Notes: a model not told the origin generated them from the letters alone. DNA of 64,000 nt from Cyclobacteriaceae bacterium (GCA_028284125.1 JANQSI010000018.1:248001-312000); one strand, 5' to 3'; shown: positions 7,825 through 16,732, counted from the first letter of the stretch. Numbers and translations: made by a program.

Positions 7825-9348
7825 CTAATGCTTAAAGTGCCTCGTCCCTGTAAACACCATCGCCAACTTATGTTCGTTACAATAGTCAATCGAAAGTTGA
7901 TCTTTAACTGAACCTCCGGGCTGGACAACTGCAGTAATGCCCGCTTTTCCTGCTATCTCTACGCAATCAGGAAAAGGAAAAAATGCATCGGAAGCCATAA
8001 CCGCTCCTCTCAAATCCAATCCAAAATTTCCCGCTTTCTCAATCGCTTGTTTCAGCGCGTCAACCCTTGAAGTTTGTCCTACACCGCTGGCCAGCATTTG
8101 CTTATTTCTTGCCAACACAATCGTATTTGATTTTGATTGCTTGCAAACTTTGGCAGCAAACACCAAATCTTCTACTTCCTCCTTTGTCGGAACTTTCTTG
8201 GTTTTGATCTCTAGGTCTGTATCATTCTCAGATTTCAAATCATAATCTTGCACAATTGTTCCTCCGAGCAAACTCTTGTATTGTGTATTCTCCCTCCAGG
8301 CTTTCTTCTGGATTAAGAGAATTCGGTTTTTCTTCTGCTTCAAAATTTCAAGACTAGACTCAGAATAAGATGGTGCAATCAAGATTTCAAAAAAGAGATC
8401 GTGCATTTCCTCAGCTGCTTCTGCATCCACTTCTTTGTTTGTCACAAGAATTCCTCCAAAGGCTGAAACCGAATCTGCGGCAAAAGCAAGGTGGTAAGCT
8501 TCCGAAACGGATTTTCCAATTGCTACACCACATGCATTGTTATGTTTCAAAATCGCAAATGCAGTCTCATCGAATTCAGCAATCAATTGAACTGCTGCCT
8601 CAATGTCAACAAGATTGTTGTAAGAAATTTCCTTTCCGTGGATCTGATCAAAATATTCTGACAAGTCCCCATAGAAGTAGCCATTTTGATGTGGATTCTC
8701 ACCATACCTGAGTGTTCTTGCAGGAGATGAACTTAGCTTGAAAACATCCAATGCGTGATCCGAATTGATGTAATTGAAAATGGCCGAATCATAATGGCTG
8801 GAAGTTTCAAAAGCACGAGCCGCAAATAACTTGCGATCAGATAAAGTCGTTTCCCCTCCTTTATCATCCAAGATCAACTGTAAATCAGCATAATACTTTC
8901 GAGAGCTAACAATTAGCACATCATTGAAATTCTTTGCAGCACCTCGAATCAGTGCAATTCCACCAATATCGATTTTTTCCACAACATCAGCCTCAGAAGC
9001 TCCGGATGCAACTGTCTCTTCAAAAGGGTATAGATCAACAATCACAAGATCGATTGCAGGGATATCATATTCAGAAACTTCAGCCATGTCCGAAGCATTT
9101 TCTCGTCTGTGTAAAATCCCGCCAAAGATTTTCGGGTGCAGCGTTTTGACTCGACCTCCAAAAATGGAAGGATAATCTGTTACTGATTCGACAGCCACAA
9201 CATCAACACCAAGATCTTTTATGAATTTCTCCGTCCCACCAGTGGAATATATTGTAACACCAAGCTCGTTGAGTTTGCGAACGATCGGTTCAAGGTTGTC
9301 TTTGTGAAAAACGGAGATTAAGGCAGACTGGATTTTGCGTGTAGACAT
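7825..9348 (-). CDS. purH: Bifunctional AICAR formyltransferase/IMP cyclohydrolase PurH
   Basis: PurH catalyses the last two steps of de novo IMP synthesis: formyl transfer from 10-formyl-THF to AICAR, then ring closure to IMP. The 507 residues fit the family length. The N-terminal cyclohydrolase domain (about 1-145) starts KIQSALISVFHKDNLEPIV and contains STGGTEKFI and GGRVKTLHPKIFGGIL. The C-terminal transformylase domain contains LRYGENPHQNGYFYG, the catalytic KHNNACGVA and, near the end, AVMASDAFFPFPDCVE and AVVQPGGSVKDQ. It is the last gene of a minus-strand block with purN. A perfect -7-like element lies 21-28 bp upstream of the start. Assignment is secure. Confidence 0.98.
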   Translation of the reverse strand: MSTRKIQSALISVFHKDNLEPIVRKLNELGVTIYSTGGTEKFIKDLGVDVVAVESVTDYPSIFGGRVKTLHPKIFGGILHRRENASDMAEVSEYDIPAIDLVIVDLYPFEETVASGASEADVVEKIDIGGIALIRGAAKNFNDVLIVSSRKYYADLQLILDDKGGETTLSDRKLFAARAFETSSHYDSAIFNYINSDHALDVFKLSSSPARTLRYGENPHQNGYFYGDLSEYFDQIHGKEISYNNLVDIEAAVQLIAEFDETAFAILKHNNACGVAIGKSVSEAYHLAFAADSVSAFGGILVTNKEVDAEAAEEMHDLFFEILIAPSYSESSLEILKQKKNRILLIQKKAWRENTQYKSLLGGTIVQDYDLKSENDTDLEIKTKKVPTKEEVEDLVFAAKVCKQSKSNTIVLARNKQMLASGVGQTSRVDALKQAIEKAGNFGLDLRGAVMASDAFFPFPDCVEIAGKAGITAVVQPGGSVKDQLSIDYCNEHKLAMVFTGTRHFKH

Positions 9349-9368
9349 GGCAGAGCTGAAATAAGCGG

Positions 9369-9376
9369 CAAATATA
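9369..9376 (-). promoter_or_regulatory. Possible -7 promoter element for purH
   Basis: On the minus strand the sequence TATATTTG matches the Bacteroidota -7 consensus TAnnTTTG exactly and lies 21-28 bp upstream of the purH start codon. No clear TTG -33 element is seen at the usual spacing, so this may be a weak internal promoter in the purN-purH transcript. Confidence 0.35.
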
Positions 9377-9386
9377 CTTTTCTTAT

Positions 9387-9974
9387 TTACTCACACCGAC
9401 ATGAGCTCCTGAGTTTCTTAACTAGCTTAGAATAAACACCAACAGAAGGAAGGTATACCCGGGTCAAACCCTCACTAACTGAATAATCTTTTGTCCATGT
9501 AAGATTTGTCGTAAAAACCTGTTCCCCCATTCTTAAATCATACAAACGAAATTCATATTTCTTTATTGGAGCTAGCTCAGCAGGGTCGTACACTTTGTCA
9601 AGCTCATTTAAATCATAATATTCAGCACCCCAGTCTTCGTAAAAACCTCCGGTTAAATAATAATCTGCAGCCGTAGCCTTACGTATCCTTGCAAGGATTT
9701 CGGAATTTGGGTATTTGTAATTTTCCAATTCCAAAAGATTGGCGTGGAGTTGATCCAAGACATCAAGGAAGTTGATAAAACGAGAGTCACAATCAGTATA
9801 TGCTGACAAAACCTTCTCTGTCAATTCATGATTATAATTGCTATTAAGATCTGTGTTTCGGACTAAAACAATTTCATTCTTATCAATGGAGATGCCATAT
9901 TCAGGCTTTGTGATTTGGCTCCAATTAGAACACGCAAACAGGATAACCAGAAAAGAAAGTTTATATCCACGCAC
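9387..9974 (-). CDS. Putative secreted protein of unknown function
   Basis: This 195-residue protein starts with a short hydrophobic signal-like segment (MRGYKLSFLVILFACSNWSQ). A Cys at residue 15 gives a weak lipobox possibility. The mature part has ADYYLTGGFYEDW and, later, KYEFRLYDLRMGEQVFTTNL, a pattern reminiscent of the LpoB/CsgG-like fold in which a GADYVVTG strand precedes a modified-by-state strand. That comparison is by eye and weak. The gene sits 31 bp after purN and 38 bp before purH, so it rides in the purine block without an obvious metabolic reason. The C-terminus SSCRCE contains two cysteines. Function is unknown. Confidence 0.7.
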   Translation of the reverse strand: MRGYKLSFLVILFACSNWSQITKPEYGISIDKNEIVLVRNTDLNSNYNHELTEKVLSAYTDCDSRFINFLDVLDQLHANLLELENYKYPNSEILARIRKATAADYYLTGGFYEDWGAEYYDLNELDKVYDPAELAPIKKYEFRLYDLRMGEQVFTTNLTWTKDYSVSEGLTRVYLPSVGVYSKLVKKLRSSCRCE

Positions 9975-10005
9975 AGACGCATCGGTTTCAAAATTTATGC
10001 CAATG

Positions 10006-10578
10006 CTAATTTCGTTTTAAAACAAATGCTTCAACGACCCTGGGAAAGTGGTCATACTCTAGTTGATGTATTTTAACCGCTAATGATTCAGGAGTATCAC
10101 TTTCTTCCACTTCACATTTCGCTTGAAACAAAATCTCTCCTTTATCATACTCCTTGTTGACCAAATGAATCGTAATTCCTGATTCTTTTTCTCCGGCTTC
10201 AACTACCGCTTTGTGAACCCGATCTCCATACATTCCTTTCCCTCCATATTTTGGCAACAAAGCTGGATGAATGTTGATGATCTTATCATGAAATGCTTCA
10301 ATCAAATATTCGGGAACTAACCAAAGAAATCCTGCAAGAATGATAAAATCAATGTTATTCAATCTATCAAGAAATTCGGAAGATCGAAATTCTGCTTTTT
10401 TGAATGTGGACGAAGGAATTCCCAGTTTTTCCGCTCTTGACAAAACAAACGCATCCTCTTTATTGGAAATAATTTCGGAAACATGAATTTTATCATGATC
10501 CTGAAAATATTTTACAATGTTTTCAGCATTAGTACCGCTTCCTGAAGCGAATATGGCGAGATTGATTTTTGCTTCCAC
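10006..10578 (-). CDS. purN: Phosphoribosylglycinamide formyltransferase PurN
   Basis: PurN transfers the formyl group of 10-formyl-THF to GAR in the third step of purine synthesis. The 190 residues match the family. The phosphate-binding loop ASGSGTNAENI is at 11-21, and the catalytic residues are visible as N102 and H104 in INIHPALLPKYGGKGMYG and D145 in NKEYDKGEIL. It is cytosolic. It lies 28 bp after yraN and upstream of a secreted protein gene and purH on the same strand, consistent with co-expression of folate-dependent purine steps. The start MEAKINLAIF fits the family N-terminus. Assignment is secure. Confidence 0.97.
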   Translation of the reverse strand: MEAKINLAIFASGSGTNAENIVKYFQDHDKIHVSEIISNKEDAFVLSRAEKLGIPSSTFKKAEFRSSEFLDRLNNIDFIILAGFLWLVPEYLIEAFHDKIINIHPALLPKYGGKGMYGDRVHKAVVEAGEKESGITIHLVNKEYDKGEILFQAKCEVEESDTPESLAVKIHQLEYDHFPRVVEAFVLKRN

Positions 10579-10606
10579 TTTGCAAGGCTAACCGCAAAAA
10601 GTGATT

Positions 10607-10948
10607 CTAAAAAGCATCTTCAAAAACTTCTATTTCTCCATTTCCATTCACAGCGACAATATCAAATCGAATATGGCCTTGCCAATCAATTGCGAAAATG
10701 TAATCTTCAGCTGCTTCTGTAATTCTTTGCTTTTGTTCTTCAGAAACAAAAGTTTCTGCCTCACCATAATCTGTCCTGTTTCGCATTTTTACTTCTACAA
10801 AAACCAACAATCTGCTCTCAAGCAACGTAATGAAATCAATTTCTGATCTCTTAAAACGATAATTACTTTCCCAGATCTCACCTCCTGATTGGATATAGTG
10901 ATTTTTCGCAAGCTCTTCAGCTTTAATCCCTTTAGTTTTGCGGTCCAT
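10607..10948 (-). CDS. yraN: YraN/UPF0102 family nuclease-like protein
   Basis: This 113-residue protein has the UPF0102 layout with a restriction-endonuclease-like core: GIKAEELAKNHYIQSGGEIW at the N-terminus, the putative active-site segment with SEIDFITL...LLVFVEVKMRN (Asp, then Glu-x-Lys), and EEQKQRITEAAEDYI. The family is thought to act on nucleic acid, possibly Holliday-type structures, but its role is poorly defined. The start codon at 10948 faces the manA start at 10959 with only 10 bp between them, so each promoter must lie inside the opposite gene. It leads the minus-strand purN/purH block. Confidence 0.93.
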   Translation of the reverse strand: MDRKTKGIKAEELAKNHYIQSGGEIWESNYRFKRSEIDFITLLESRLLVFVEVKMRNRTDYGEAETFVSEEQKQRITEAAEDYIFAIDWQGHIRFDIVAVNGNGEIEVFEDAF

Positions 10949-10958
10949 AGCTCAGCAA

Positions 10959-11936
10959 ATGTCAGAATTATATCCATTAAAGTTCAAAACAATCTTCAAG
11001 GAGAAACTTTGGGGTGGCCAAAAAATCAAAACAATCCTAGGAAAGGACTTTGGTGATTTGGATAATTGTGGTGAAACATGGGAGCTTTCCGGAGTTAAAG
11101 GAAACATTTCTGAAGTTGTAAATGGAGAGTTCGCAGGAGCTTCAATCACGGATTTAATCGAGCGTTTTAAATCAGATCTAGTTGGAGAATCAATAGTTGA
11201 AAATTTCGGCAATGAATTTCCTCTTCTAATAAAATTCATCGATGCTGCTGAAGACCTTTCCATACAAGTTCATCCCGATGATGAATTAGCAAAAAAGAGG
11301 CATGGCTCTCGTGGCAAAAGTGAAATGTGGTTTATTCTTCAGGCAGACCAGGACGCTTCATTGATTTCTGGTTTTAATAGAAAAACCAACAAAGAAGAAT
11401 ATCTCAAATATTTTGAAACTGGAAAGTTGAATCAACTTCTAAATTCAGAAAAAGTCAAAAAAAACGATGTTTTTTACCTTCCTGCTGGTAGGATTCACAC
11501 GATTGGAAAGGGAATAATGTTGGCTGAAATTCAACCAACAACTGACATTACCTACCGCATTTACGACTTTGATCGAACTGACAAAGAAGGCAACAAACGC
11601 GAGCTTCATGTGGAAGAAGCATTAGATGCGATAGATTTTGATTTTTATGAAAACTACAAAACCTCGTTTGAAGAGGTAAAAAATCAAACAAGTCCGATTA
11701 TCTTCACACCTTTTTTTACTACAAATAAGCTTTCTCTGGATAAGCAAATGGAAATTGATCGAACAAATTTGGATTGCTTTAAGGTTTACATTGGAGTGGG
11801 TGGATCGGCAACAATCGCTGGAGAAACATTAAAACTCGGAGAAGTCATGCTGGTGCCGGCAAACATCAAAAATTATTCAATTGAACCGGATGGTGAGGTA
11901 GAATTGTTAGAGACATACATTGAATTAAATCAGTAG
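10959..11936 (+). CDS. manA: Class I mannose-6-phosphate isomerase
   Basis: The enzyme interconverts mannose-6-phosphate and fructose-6-phosphate, feeding sugar nucleotide synthesis. Cupin metal-site motifs are visible: IQVHPDDELA, KSEMWFIL, LPAGRIHTIGKG (catalytic His) and LAEIQPTTDITYRIYDFDR. At 325 residues it is the short form common in Bacteroidota. The open frame extends to a TTG at 10938, overlapping yraN; I chose ATG 10959 (MSELYPLKF), which matches the normal N-terminus and avoids the overlap. It overlaps lipB by one base. Assignment is secure; the start is likely. Confidence 0.95.
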   Translation: MSELYPLKFKTIFKEKLWGGQKIKTILGKDFGDLDNCGETWELSGVKGNISEVVNGEFAGASITDLIERFKSDLVGESIVENFGNEFPLLIKFIDAAEDLSIQVHPDDELAKKRHGSRGKSEMWFILQADQDASLISGFNRKTNKEEYLKYFETGKLNQLLNSEKVKKNDVFYLPAGRIHTIGKGIMLAEIQPTTDITYRIYDFDRTDKEGNKRELHVEEALDAIDFDFYENYKTSFEEVKNQTSPIIFTPFFTTNKLSLDKQMEIDRTNLDCFKVYIGVGGSATIAGETLKLGEVMLVPANIKNYSIEPDGEVELLETYIELNQ

Positions 11937-12640
11937 TGAGCAAGAAAACTCATTTCATACATCTGGGTCTGAAAGACTACAAAGAAGCCTGGGACTTTCA
12001 AGAAGAAGTTTTTAAAAAAACGGTCGATCAGAAGATTGAAAACAGAAAGTTGCCAGAAGAACAAAATGTCGAGACAGAAAATCATTTGATTTTCTGTTAT
12101 CATCCACATGTTTTCACATTAGGAAAAAGTGGCGATGAAAATCATTTGTTGGCAAATGAGGCTTTTTTGAAAGAAAAAGAAGCGTCCTTCTACAAAATCA
12201 ATCGAGGAGGAGACATTACCTATCATGGACCTGGCCAAATTGTAGGATATCCAATTCTAGATCTCGATCACTTTTTCACAGACATTCACAAATACCTGAG
12301 ATTCTTGGAAGAAGCAGTAATCCTAACATTAAAAGAATATGGAATTGAAGCCGGTAGGATTGATGGTTTAACTGGCGTCTGGCTAGATTGGGAAGACGAG
12401 AAAAAAGCAAGAAAAATTTGTGCCTTGGGAGTAAAATCCAGCAGGTGGGTCACTATGCATGGATTTGCTTTCAATGTGAATACGAACCTGGAATATTTCA
12501 ATTACATTGTTCCGTGTGGCATTCAAGATAAAGCAGTCACCTCTTTACAAAATGAACTGGCAAGGGAAATAGACATTCAAGAAGTTGAGGGAAAACTGAA
12601 AAGAAATCTTGAACAGGTTTTTGAGATGGAGTTGGTATGA
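11936..12640 (+). CDS. lipB: Octanoyltransferase LipB
   Basis: LipB moves the octanoyl group from acyl carrier protein to lipoyl domains of 2-oxoacid dehydrogenases and the glycine cleavage H protein. The 234-residue sequence shows RGGDITYHGPGQIVGYPILD at 90-109, the catalytic lysine K167 in ALGVKSSRWVTMHG and the catalytic cysteine C194 in IVPCGIQDKAVTSL. The start is GTG at 11936, sharing its first base with the manA stop codon. It overlaps the next gene by four bases (ATGA). Cytosolic. Assignment is secure. Confidence 0.97.
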   Translation: MSKKTHFIHLGLKDYKEAWDFQEEVFKKTVDQKIENRKLPEEQNVETENHLIFCYHPHVFTLGKSGDENHLLANEAFLKEKEASFYKINRGGDITYHGPGQIVGYPILDLDHFFTDIHKYLRFLEEAVILTLKEYGIEAGRIDGLTGVWLDWEDEKKARKICALGVKSSRWVTMHGFAFNVNTNLEYFNYIVPCGIQDKAVTSLQNELAREIDIQEVEGKLKRNLEQVFEMELV

Positions 12641-13026
12641 AAAAAGACATTGATTTTTCTCCAGTCAAAAATGTTCACGTAGCGATCTGCAAAACAACCG
12701 ACGGTTGGAGAGCCTACCTCTTAAACAGAAGTGATGAAATGATCGAAAATGTAATGATTACTTCAAGAGGTTACGGTGAATTCAAATCTGAAAAACAAAA
12801 AACATCCGTTTTAAGACACGTAATTCCTCATGTGGAGCCAAAAGAATTTGCCTTAATTGAGACGGTAGACAAATCAGTTTTTCATCTCAACAATGAATAC
12901 TGGGTCAGCTACTACATCAACCGGCAAGTGTTCGATAAAAAGTTTATTTTTCTACCAGATTCCATCGTTGATAAAAATCTCACCACAATTGCGGAGTTGG
13001 ATTTGCAAGGTATCTTACACGATTGA
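12637..13026 (+). CDS. Conserved hypothetical protein between lipB and an exonuclease
   Basis: I recognise this 129-residue protein only as the type of small beta-rich protein often seen in Bacteroidota without a reliable name. It has a predicted beta-sandwich-like alternation (VHVAICKTTDGWRAYLLNRS, MITSRGYGEF, RHVIPHVEPKEFALIETVD), then YWVSYYINRQVFDKKFIFLPDSI and a short tail ILHD. There is no signal peptide or membrane helix. Its start overlaps lipB by 4 bp and its stop codon overlaps the following start by one base, so it is translated from a tightly coupled operon. The function is unknown. Confidence 0.75.
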   Translation: MKKDIDFSPVKNVHVAICKTTDGWRAYLLNRSDEMIENVMITSRGYGEFKSEKQKTSVLRHVIPHVEPKEFALIETVDKSVFHLNNEYWVSYYINRQVFDKKFIFLPDSIVDKNLTTIAELDLQGILHD

Positions 13027-13745
13027 TGCGAGAGCTAATAAACGATTTCTTAATTATTGACATTGAAACTGTTTCGGGAAAAGAAACCTTTGAAAACCTT
13101 TCGCCAGAACTAAGAAGTCATTGGGAAAGAAAAGCAGGGTTCATAAGAAACCCTGATGAAAAACCACCAGAAGAACTTTATACAGATCGAGCAGCAATTT
13201 ATCCGGAGTTCGGAAAAATCATCGTCATTGGAATGGCCATCTATCATGAAAATAAAGGTGAGCTTGCTTTGAGGGTTAAAGCACTTTCGAATGACAATGA
13301 AAAAGATTTGCTGATCGAATTTAAAAATTTCATAGAAGGAAAGTTTGATCAAGACAATCTGAAACTCTGCGCTCATAATGGAAAAGAATTTGATTTCCCT
13401 TACTTGTGCAGACGCATGCTCATCAATGATGTGAAAATTCCCTGGTCGCTAAACATGAGCGGAAAAAAACCTTGGGAAGTCAATCATCTGGACACCATGG
13501 AACTGTGGAAGTTTGGAGACTGGAAAAGCTTTACTTCCCTGGATCTATTGACCACCATCTTCGAAATTCCCTCCTCGAAAAAAGACATTGATGGATCGAT
13601 GGTGACAAAAACGTATTATGAGGATAACAATGGTTTGAAAAGAATTGAAGAATATTGCAAAAGAGATGTTGTGGCAACAGCACAGCTTTACCTCCGGCTT
13701 AACAACTTGCCGCTGATCGCCCCGGATCAAATTAAAATAATCTAA
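13026..13745 (+). CDS. PolB-like 3'-5' exonuclease family protein
   Basis: This protein carries a DEDD-type exonuclease fold: DFLIIDIETVSG (Exo I, Asp-Ile-Glu), the central LCAHNGKEFDFPYLCRRM (Exo II, HNxxxFD) and KRIEEYCKRDVVATAQLYLRL (Exo III, Tyr/Asp). The family is annotated as related to the proofreading exonuclease of PolB and is a stand-alone protein common in Bacteroidota. It is probably a DNA or RNA 3'-end nuclease; the substrate is not established. A TTG at 13023 is in frame, but ATG 13026 forms TGATG with the previous stop, so I chose it (239 residues). The gene closes the manA-lipB operon. Confidence 0.88.
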   Translation: MRELINDFLIIDIETVSGKETFENLSPELRSHWERKAGFIRNPDEKPPEELYTDRAAIYPEFGKIIVIGMAIYHENKGELALRVKALSNDNEKDLLIEFKNFIEGKFDQDNLKLCAHNGKEFDFPYLCRRMLINDVKIPWSLNMSGKKPWEVNHLDTMELWKFGDWKSFTSLDLLTTIFEIPSSKKDIDGSMVTKTYYEDNNGLKRIEEYCKRDVVATAQLYLRLNNLPLIAPDQIKII

Positions 13746-13748
13746 TGA

Positions 13749-13767
13749 TCCCGAAGCTAAATCGGGA
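13749..13767. terminator. GC hairpin after the exonuclease gene
   Basis: TCCCGA (13749-13754) and TCGGGA (13762-13767) form a perfect 6-bp stem around a 7-base loop, 4 bp after the exonuclease stop codon. No T-run follows, so it is a weak or factor-assisted terminator, or a REP-type hairpin, before rnr. Confidence 0.4.
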
Positions 13768-13805
13768 ATTGCCCTAATCTGAAATGGGTAGCAAAACACT
13801 AACTA

Positions 13806-15983
13806 ATGAACAGAAGAAGAAAAAAAGCGCTCAAAGGAGCGCCGGGTCATAGAAAACATGAACCGAATCAGATAAAAAGAATAAAAGCGAAGCTCCATCA
13901 ACTTTTTTCAGTAAATGATGGAAATGCTTATAGCTACAGAGATATTATAAGAAAATTGAACATCCAGGACAGAAAGTCAAAGGACTTTTTAAAAAGTCAG
14001 CTTTTTGGCCTGGAAAGTAAAGAGAAAGTTCGTCGCCTAAGCGATGGAAGATACGTCAGCAATGCTGAGTCTGAATACATTCAAGGAAAAGTAGATCACG
14101 TAAATCCAAACTTTGCCTACATACTAACTCCTGATGGAGAAGATGATATTTGGGTAAAAACTTCCGATCTAAAGTTTGCCATTCACGGAGACCTTGTGAA
14201 TGTGATGATTACACGAGAATCTGGCAGAGGATTTCGACCAGAAGGAAAAGTCATAAGTATTCTAAAAAGAGAACGAGAAGAATTTGTTGGACGAATTGAA
14301 GTTTCAAACAAATACTCATTCGTGGTTCCTGATAGTCGAAACATTCACTTTGATGTTTTTGTCTATCCAGAGAAAATAGGAAAAGCAAAGCCAAACGATA
14401 AAGTATTGGTGAAAATCACCAAGTGGCACGATCATACCAGCAAAAGCCCGATGGGCGAAGTGATTGAAGTGCTTGGACAAGCTGGAGAAAATGAAGCAGA
14501 GATTCACTCAATCATGGCAGAGTTTGGATTGCCATTCCGATTTTCCAAAAAAGTAGAAAAAGCTGCCGACGAAATTCCCGACTTGATTCCCGATGAAGAA
14601 ATCAAAAAAAGAAAAGATTTTCGGGAGATAACCACCTTCACAATAGATCCTCATGACGCAAAAGACTTTGACGATGCTTTGTCATTACGAGTAATAGAAA
14701 AAGGGAAATATGAAATTGGCGTTCACATTGCAGACGTATCGTATTATGTAGAGCCAGATACAATTCTTGACAAAGAAGCTGTCGATCGAGCAACATCAGT
14801 CTACCTGGTTGACCGAACCATTCCAATGCTTCCAGAAAGGTTGTCCAATGGGCTTTGCTCGCTTCGACCGAATGAAGAAAAACTCACCTTCGCGGCTGTT
14901 TTTGAGATAGATGCGGAAGGTAAGGTTTCCAAAAAGTGGTTTGGAAGAACCATTATCAAATCCGATCGCAGATTTACCTACGAAGAAGCCCAGGAAAGAA
15001 TCGAAGGACTAGATAGTGATTTCACAAAGGAAATTGTGACGCTGAATAACATTGCTAAAAAACTCCGAGATAAACGATTCCAAAATGGGGCGATCAACTT
15101 CGAAACGGTTGAGGTTAAGTTCAAGCTAGATGAAGATGGAACTCCGTTAGAGGTAATTCCTAAAGAGCGAAAAGATGCGCACAAAATGATTGAGGAATTT
15201 ATGCTTCTCGCAAACAAAGAAGTCGCCCGACATATTTTTAAATGGAAGGAAAAAGGAAAAGAAGAAGGAAGCAAAACGTTTGTCTACCGAGTTCATGACG
15301 ACCCAGATCCCGAGAAGCTGAGCACTTTTGCTTCTTTCGCTTCAAGGTTTGGACACAAACTAGATGTCAAAAAAGACATTTCGTCAAGCCTGAATAATCT
15401 GATGGAAAGTATTGAAGGCAAACCCGAACAAAACGTTTTAGAATCCCTGGCTATTCGTTCCATGGCCAAAGCCAAGTACACCACGGATGCTCGCGGGCAT
15501 TTCGGTTTGGCATTTGATCACTACACGCACTTCACTTCACCCATTCGTAGATACCCGGACGTGATGGTCCACCGACTTCTTCAACATTATCTTGATAATG
15601 GAAAGTCGGCCAGCAAAGAAGATTATGAATCATTATGTCTACACAGCAGCGAGCGCGAAAAAAGAGCTGCGGATGCTGAAAGAGCTTCGGTTAAATACAA
15701 ACAAGTGGAGTTCATGCAAACCATGCTTGGTCAAGAATTCGATGGAATTGTTTCCGGTGTTACCGAATGGGGAATTTTTGTAGAAATCATTGAAACAAAA
15801 TGTGAAGGGATGATCCGACTAACTGATTTGACTGACGACCTATATGATTTTGATGAGAAGACGTTTCGGGTAATCGGTCGTCGTAATAAGAAAATCATCA
15901 CGCTCGGTGATAAAATGAAGGTTTTGGTGGCCAAAACAGATGTTGATCGACGAACTATCGACTTAGAATTGGTAGAGAATTAG
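13806..15983 (+). CDS. rnr: Ribonuclease R
   Basis: RNase R is a processive 3'-5' exoribonuclease that degrades structured RNA and matures rRNA. The 725 residues show an N-terminal basic helix-turn-helix-like region (about 20-80), cold-shock domains (about 85-230), the RNB catalytic domain from about 270 with DPHDAKDFDDALSL near 281-294 (the metal-binding Asp cluster), the HYTHFTSPIRRYPDVMVHRLL segment, and a C-terminal S1 domain from about 640 (DGIVSGVTEWGIFVEI). The family length and order are normal. It starts 60 bp after the exonuclease gene and may have its own promoter. Followed by a nested inverted repeat at 15995-16080. Confidence 0.97.
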   Translation: MNRRRKKALKGAPGHRKHEPNQIKRIKAKLHQLFSVNDGNAYSYRDIIRKLNIQDRKSKDFLKSQLFGLESKEKVRRLSDGRYVSNAESEYIQGKVDHVNPNFAYILTPDGEDDIWVKTSDLKFAIHGDLVNVMITRESGRGFRPEGKVISILKREREEFVGRIEVSNKYSFVVPDSRNIHFDVFVYPEKIGKAKPNDKVLVKITKWHDHTSKSPMGEVIEVLGQAGENEAEIHSIMAEFGLPFRFSKKVEKAADEIPDLIPDEEIKKRKDFREITTFTIDPHDAKDFDDALSLRVIEKGKYEIGVHIADVSYYVEPDTILDKEAVDRATSVYLVDRTIPMLPERLSNGLCSLRPNEEKLTFAAVFEIDAEGKVSKKWFGRTIIKSDRRFTYEEAQERIEGLDSDFTKEIVTLNNIAKKLRDKRFQNGAINFETVEVKFKLDEDGTPLEVIPKERKDAHKMIEEFMLLANKEVARHIFKWKEKGKEEGSKTFVYRVHDDPDPEKLSTFASFASRFGHKLDVKKDISSSLNNLMESIEGKPEQNVLESLAIRSMAKAKYTTDARGHFGLAFDHYTHFTSPIRRYPDVMVHRLLQHYLDNGKSASKEDYESLCLHSSEREKRAADAERASVKYKQVEFMQTMLGQEFDGIVSGVTEWGIFVEIIETKCEGMIRLTDLTDDLYDFDEKTFRVIGRRNKKIITLGDKMKVLVAKTDVDRRTIDLELVEN

Positions 15984-15994
15984 CTTTATCGAAG

Positions 15995-16080
15995 AGTTTC
16001 AATTCATAATTTCTTGTAAACTAAATTGAGCTTGATATCATTGATTTATTACAGAATGTAATAACTTAATGATTGAAACT
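15995..16080. repeat. Nested inverted repeat downstream of rnr
   Basis: Perfect 9-bp arms AGTTTCAAT (15995-16003) and ATTGAAACT (16072-16080) enclose an inner perfect hairpin TTATTAC/GTAATAA (16046-16052 and 16058-16064, loop AGAAT). An extra ATCATT/AATGAT pairing (16037-16042, 16068-16073) lies between. The element begins 12 bp after the rnr stop codon. A 3'-end structure protecting or terminating the transcript is the simplest reading. Confidence 0.4.
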
Positions 16081-16147
16081 TAGCTATGTCAAAAAATTAG
16101 GCTCTAACCGTGCCTAGTTGTAGTTACCATTAAATTGATCAAAACTT

Positions 16148-16732
16148 GTGAAAGAACGTCTGCTAAGTAAAAAAGCCATACGCCTTCTTGAGGAAAACGG
16201 ATACAAGTACAAAAAAAAGGACAAGATCATTGTATTCAAGAGAGCAACCGAATACATAAGTATCATCGTAGTAACATTCATCATCCTAATTGTAGCGGCA
16301 CCGCTTTTTTTATTCAATTCATTTTTGGCATGGTTGACAATTATTTTGGGTTTTGCAGGATTATTCATTCGCTACAAGTTCTTCTCCAAAAAAATGAACT
16401 TCACAGTAAACCTGCTGACTAAGAAATTCGACTTTTTCGATAACGTCATTGAGCTCGAGCGACAGTCTCTCTCTTACGCAAAAAAATTAATTATTCATTC
16501 TCGTTTCGTAAGTGAATATTCCAGCTCTTTTAAAAGCACAAGCGAAGAACATGAAATCTCAATCAGATTAGAACTGCTCTCTGGGAGCATGTTTACCTTA
16601 TTTAAATTCCATTCAGACTATGAAGAGCCATCTGATGAAATAATGGAAGTACATGATTTTGTGAAGAACCTAATCCGATGGACACGGAAAAAAGAGGCTC
16701 AATACAGACTTCAAACTTCAGAGTCTGTGTGA
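16148..16732 (+). CDS. Hypothetical membrane protein, two predicted helices
   Basis: This 194-residue protein has a basic N-terminus (MKERLLSKKAIRLLEENGYK), two adjacent hydrophobic helices at about 35-55 (YISIIVVTFIILIVAAPLFL) and 57-77, and a soluble C-terminal domain of about 115 residues with strand-like segments (EISIRLELLSGSMFTLFKFH). The layout resembles small PH-like or photosystem-assembly-type membrane-anchored domains, but I cannot assign a family. The start is GTG at 16148; no earlier in-frame ATG fits. It is a single gene between rnr and a histidine kinase. Function unknown. Confidence 0.6.
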   Translation: MKERLLSKKAIRLLEENGYKYKKKDKIIVFKRATEYISIIVVTFIILIVAAPLFLFNSFLAWLTIILGFAGLFIRYKFFSKKMNFTVNLLTKKFDFFDNVIELERQSLSYAKKLIIHSRFVSEYSSSFKSTSEEHEISIRLELLSGSMFTLFKFHSDYEEPSDEIMEVHDFVKNLIRWTRKKEAQYRLQTSESV

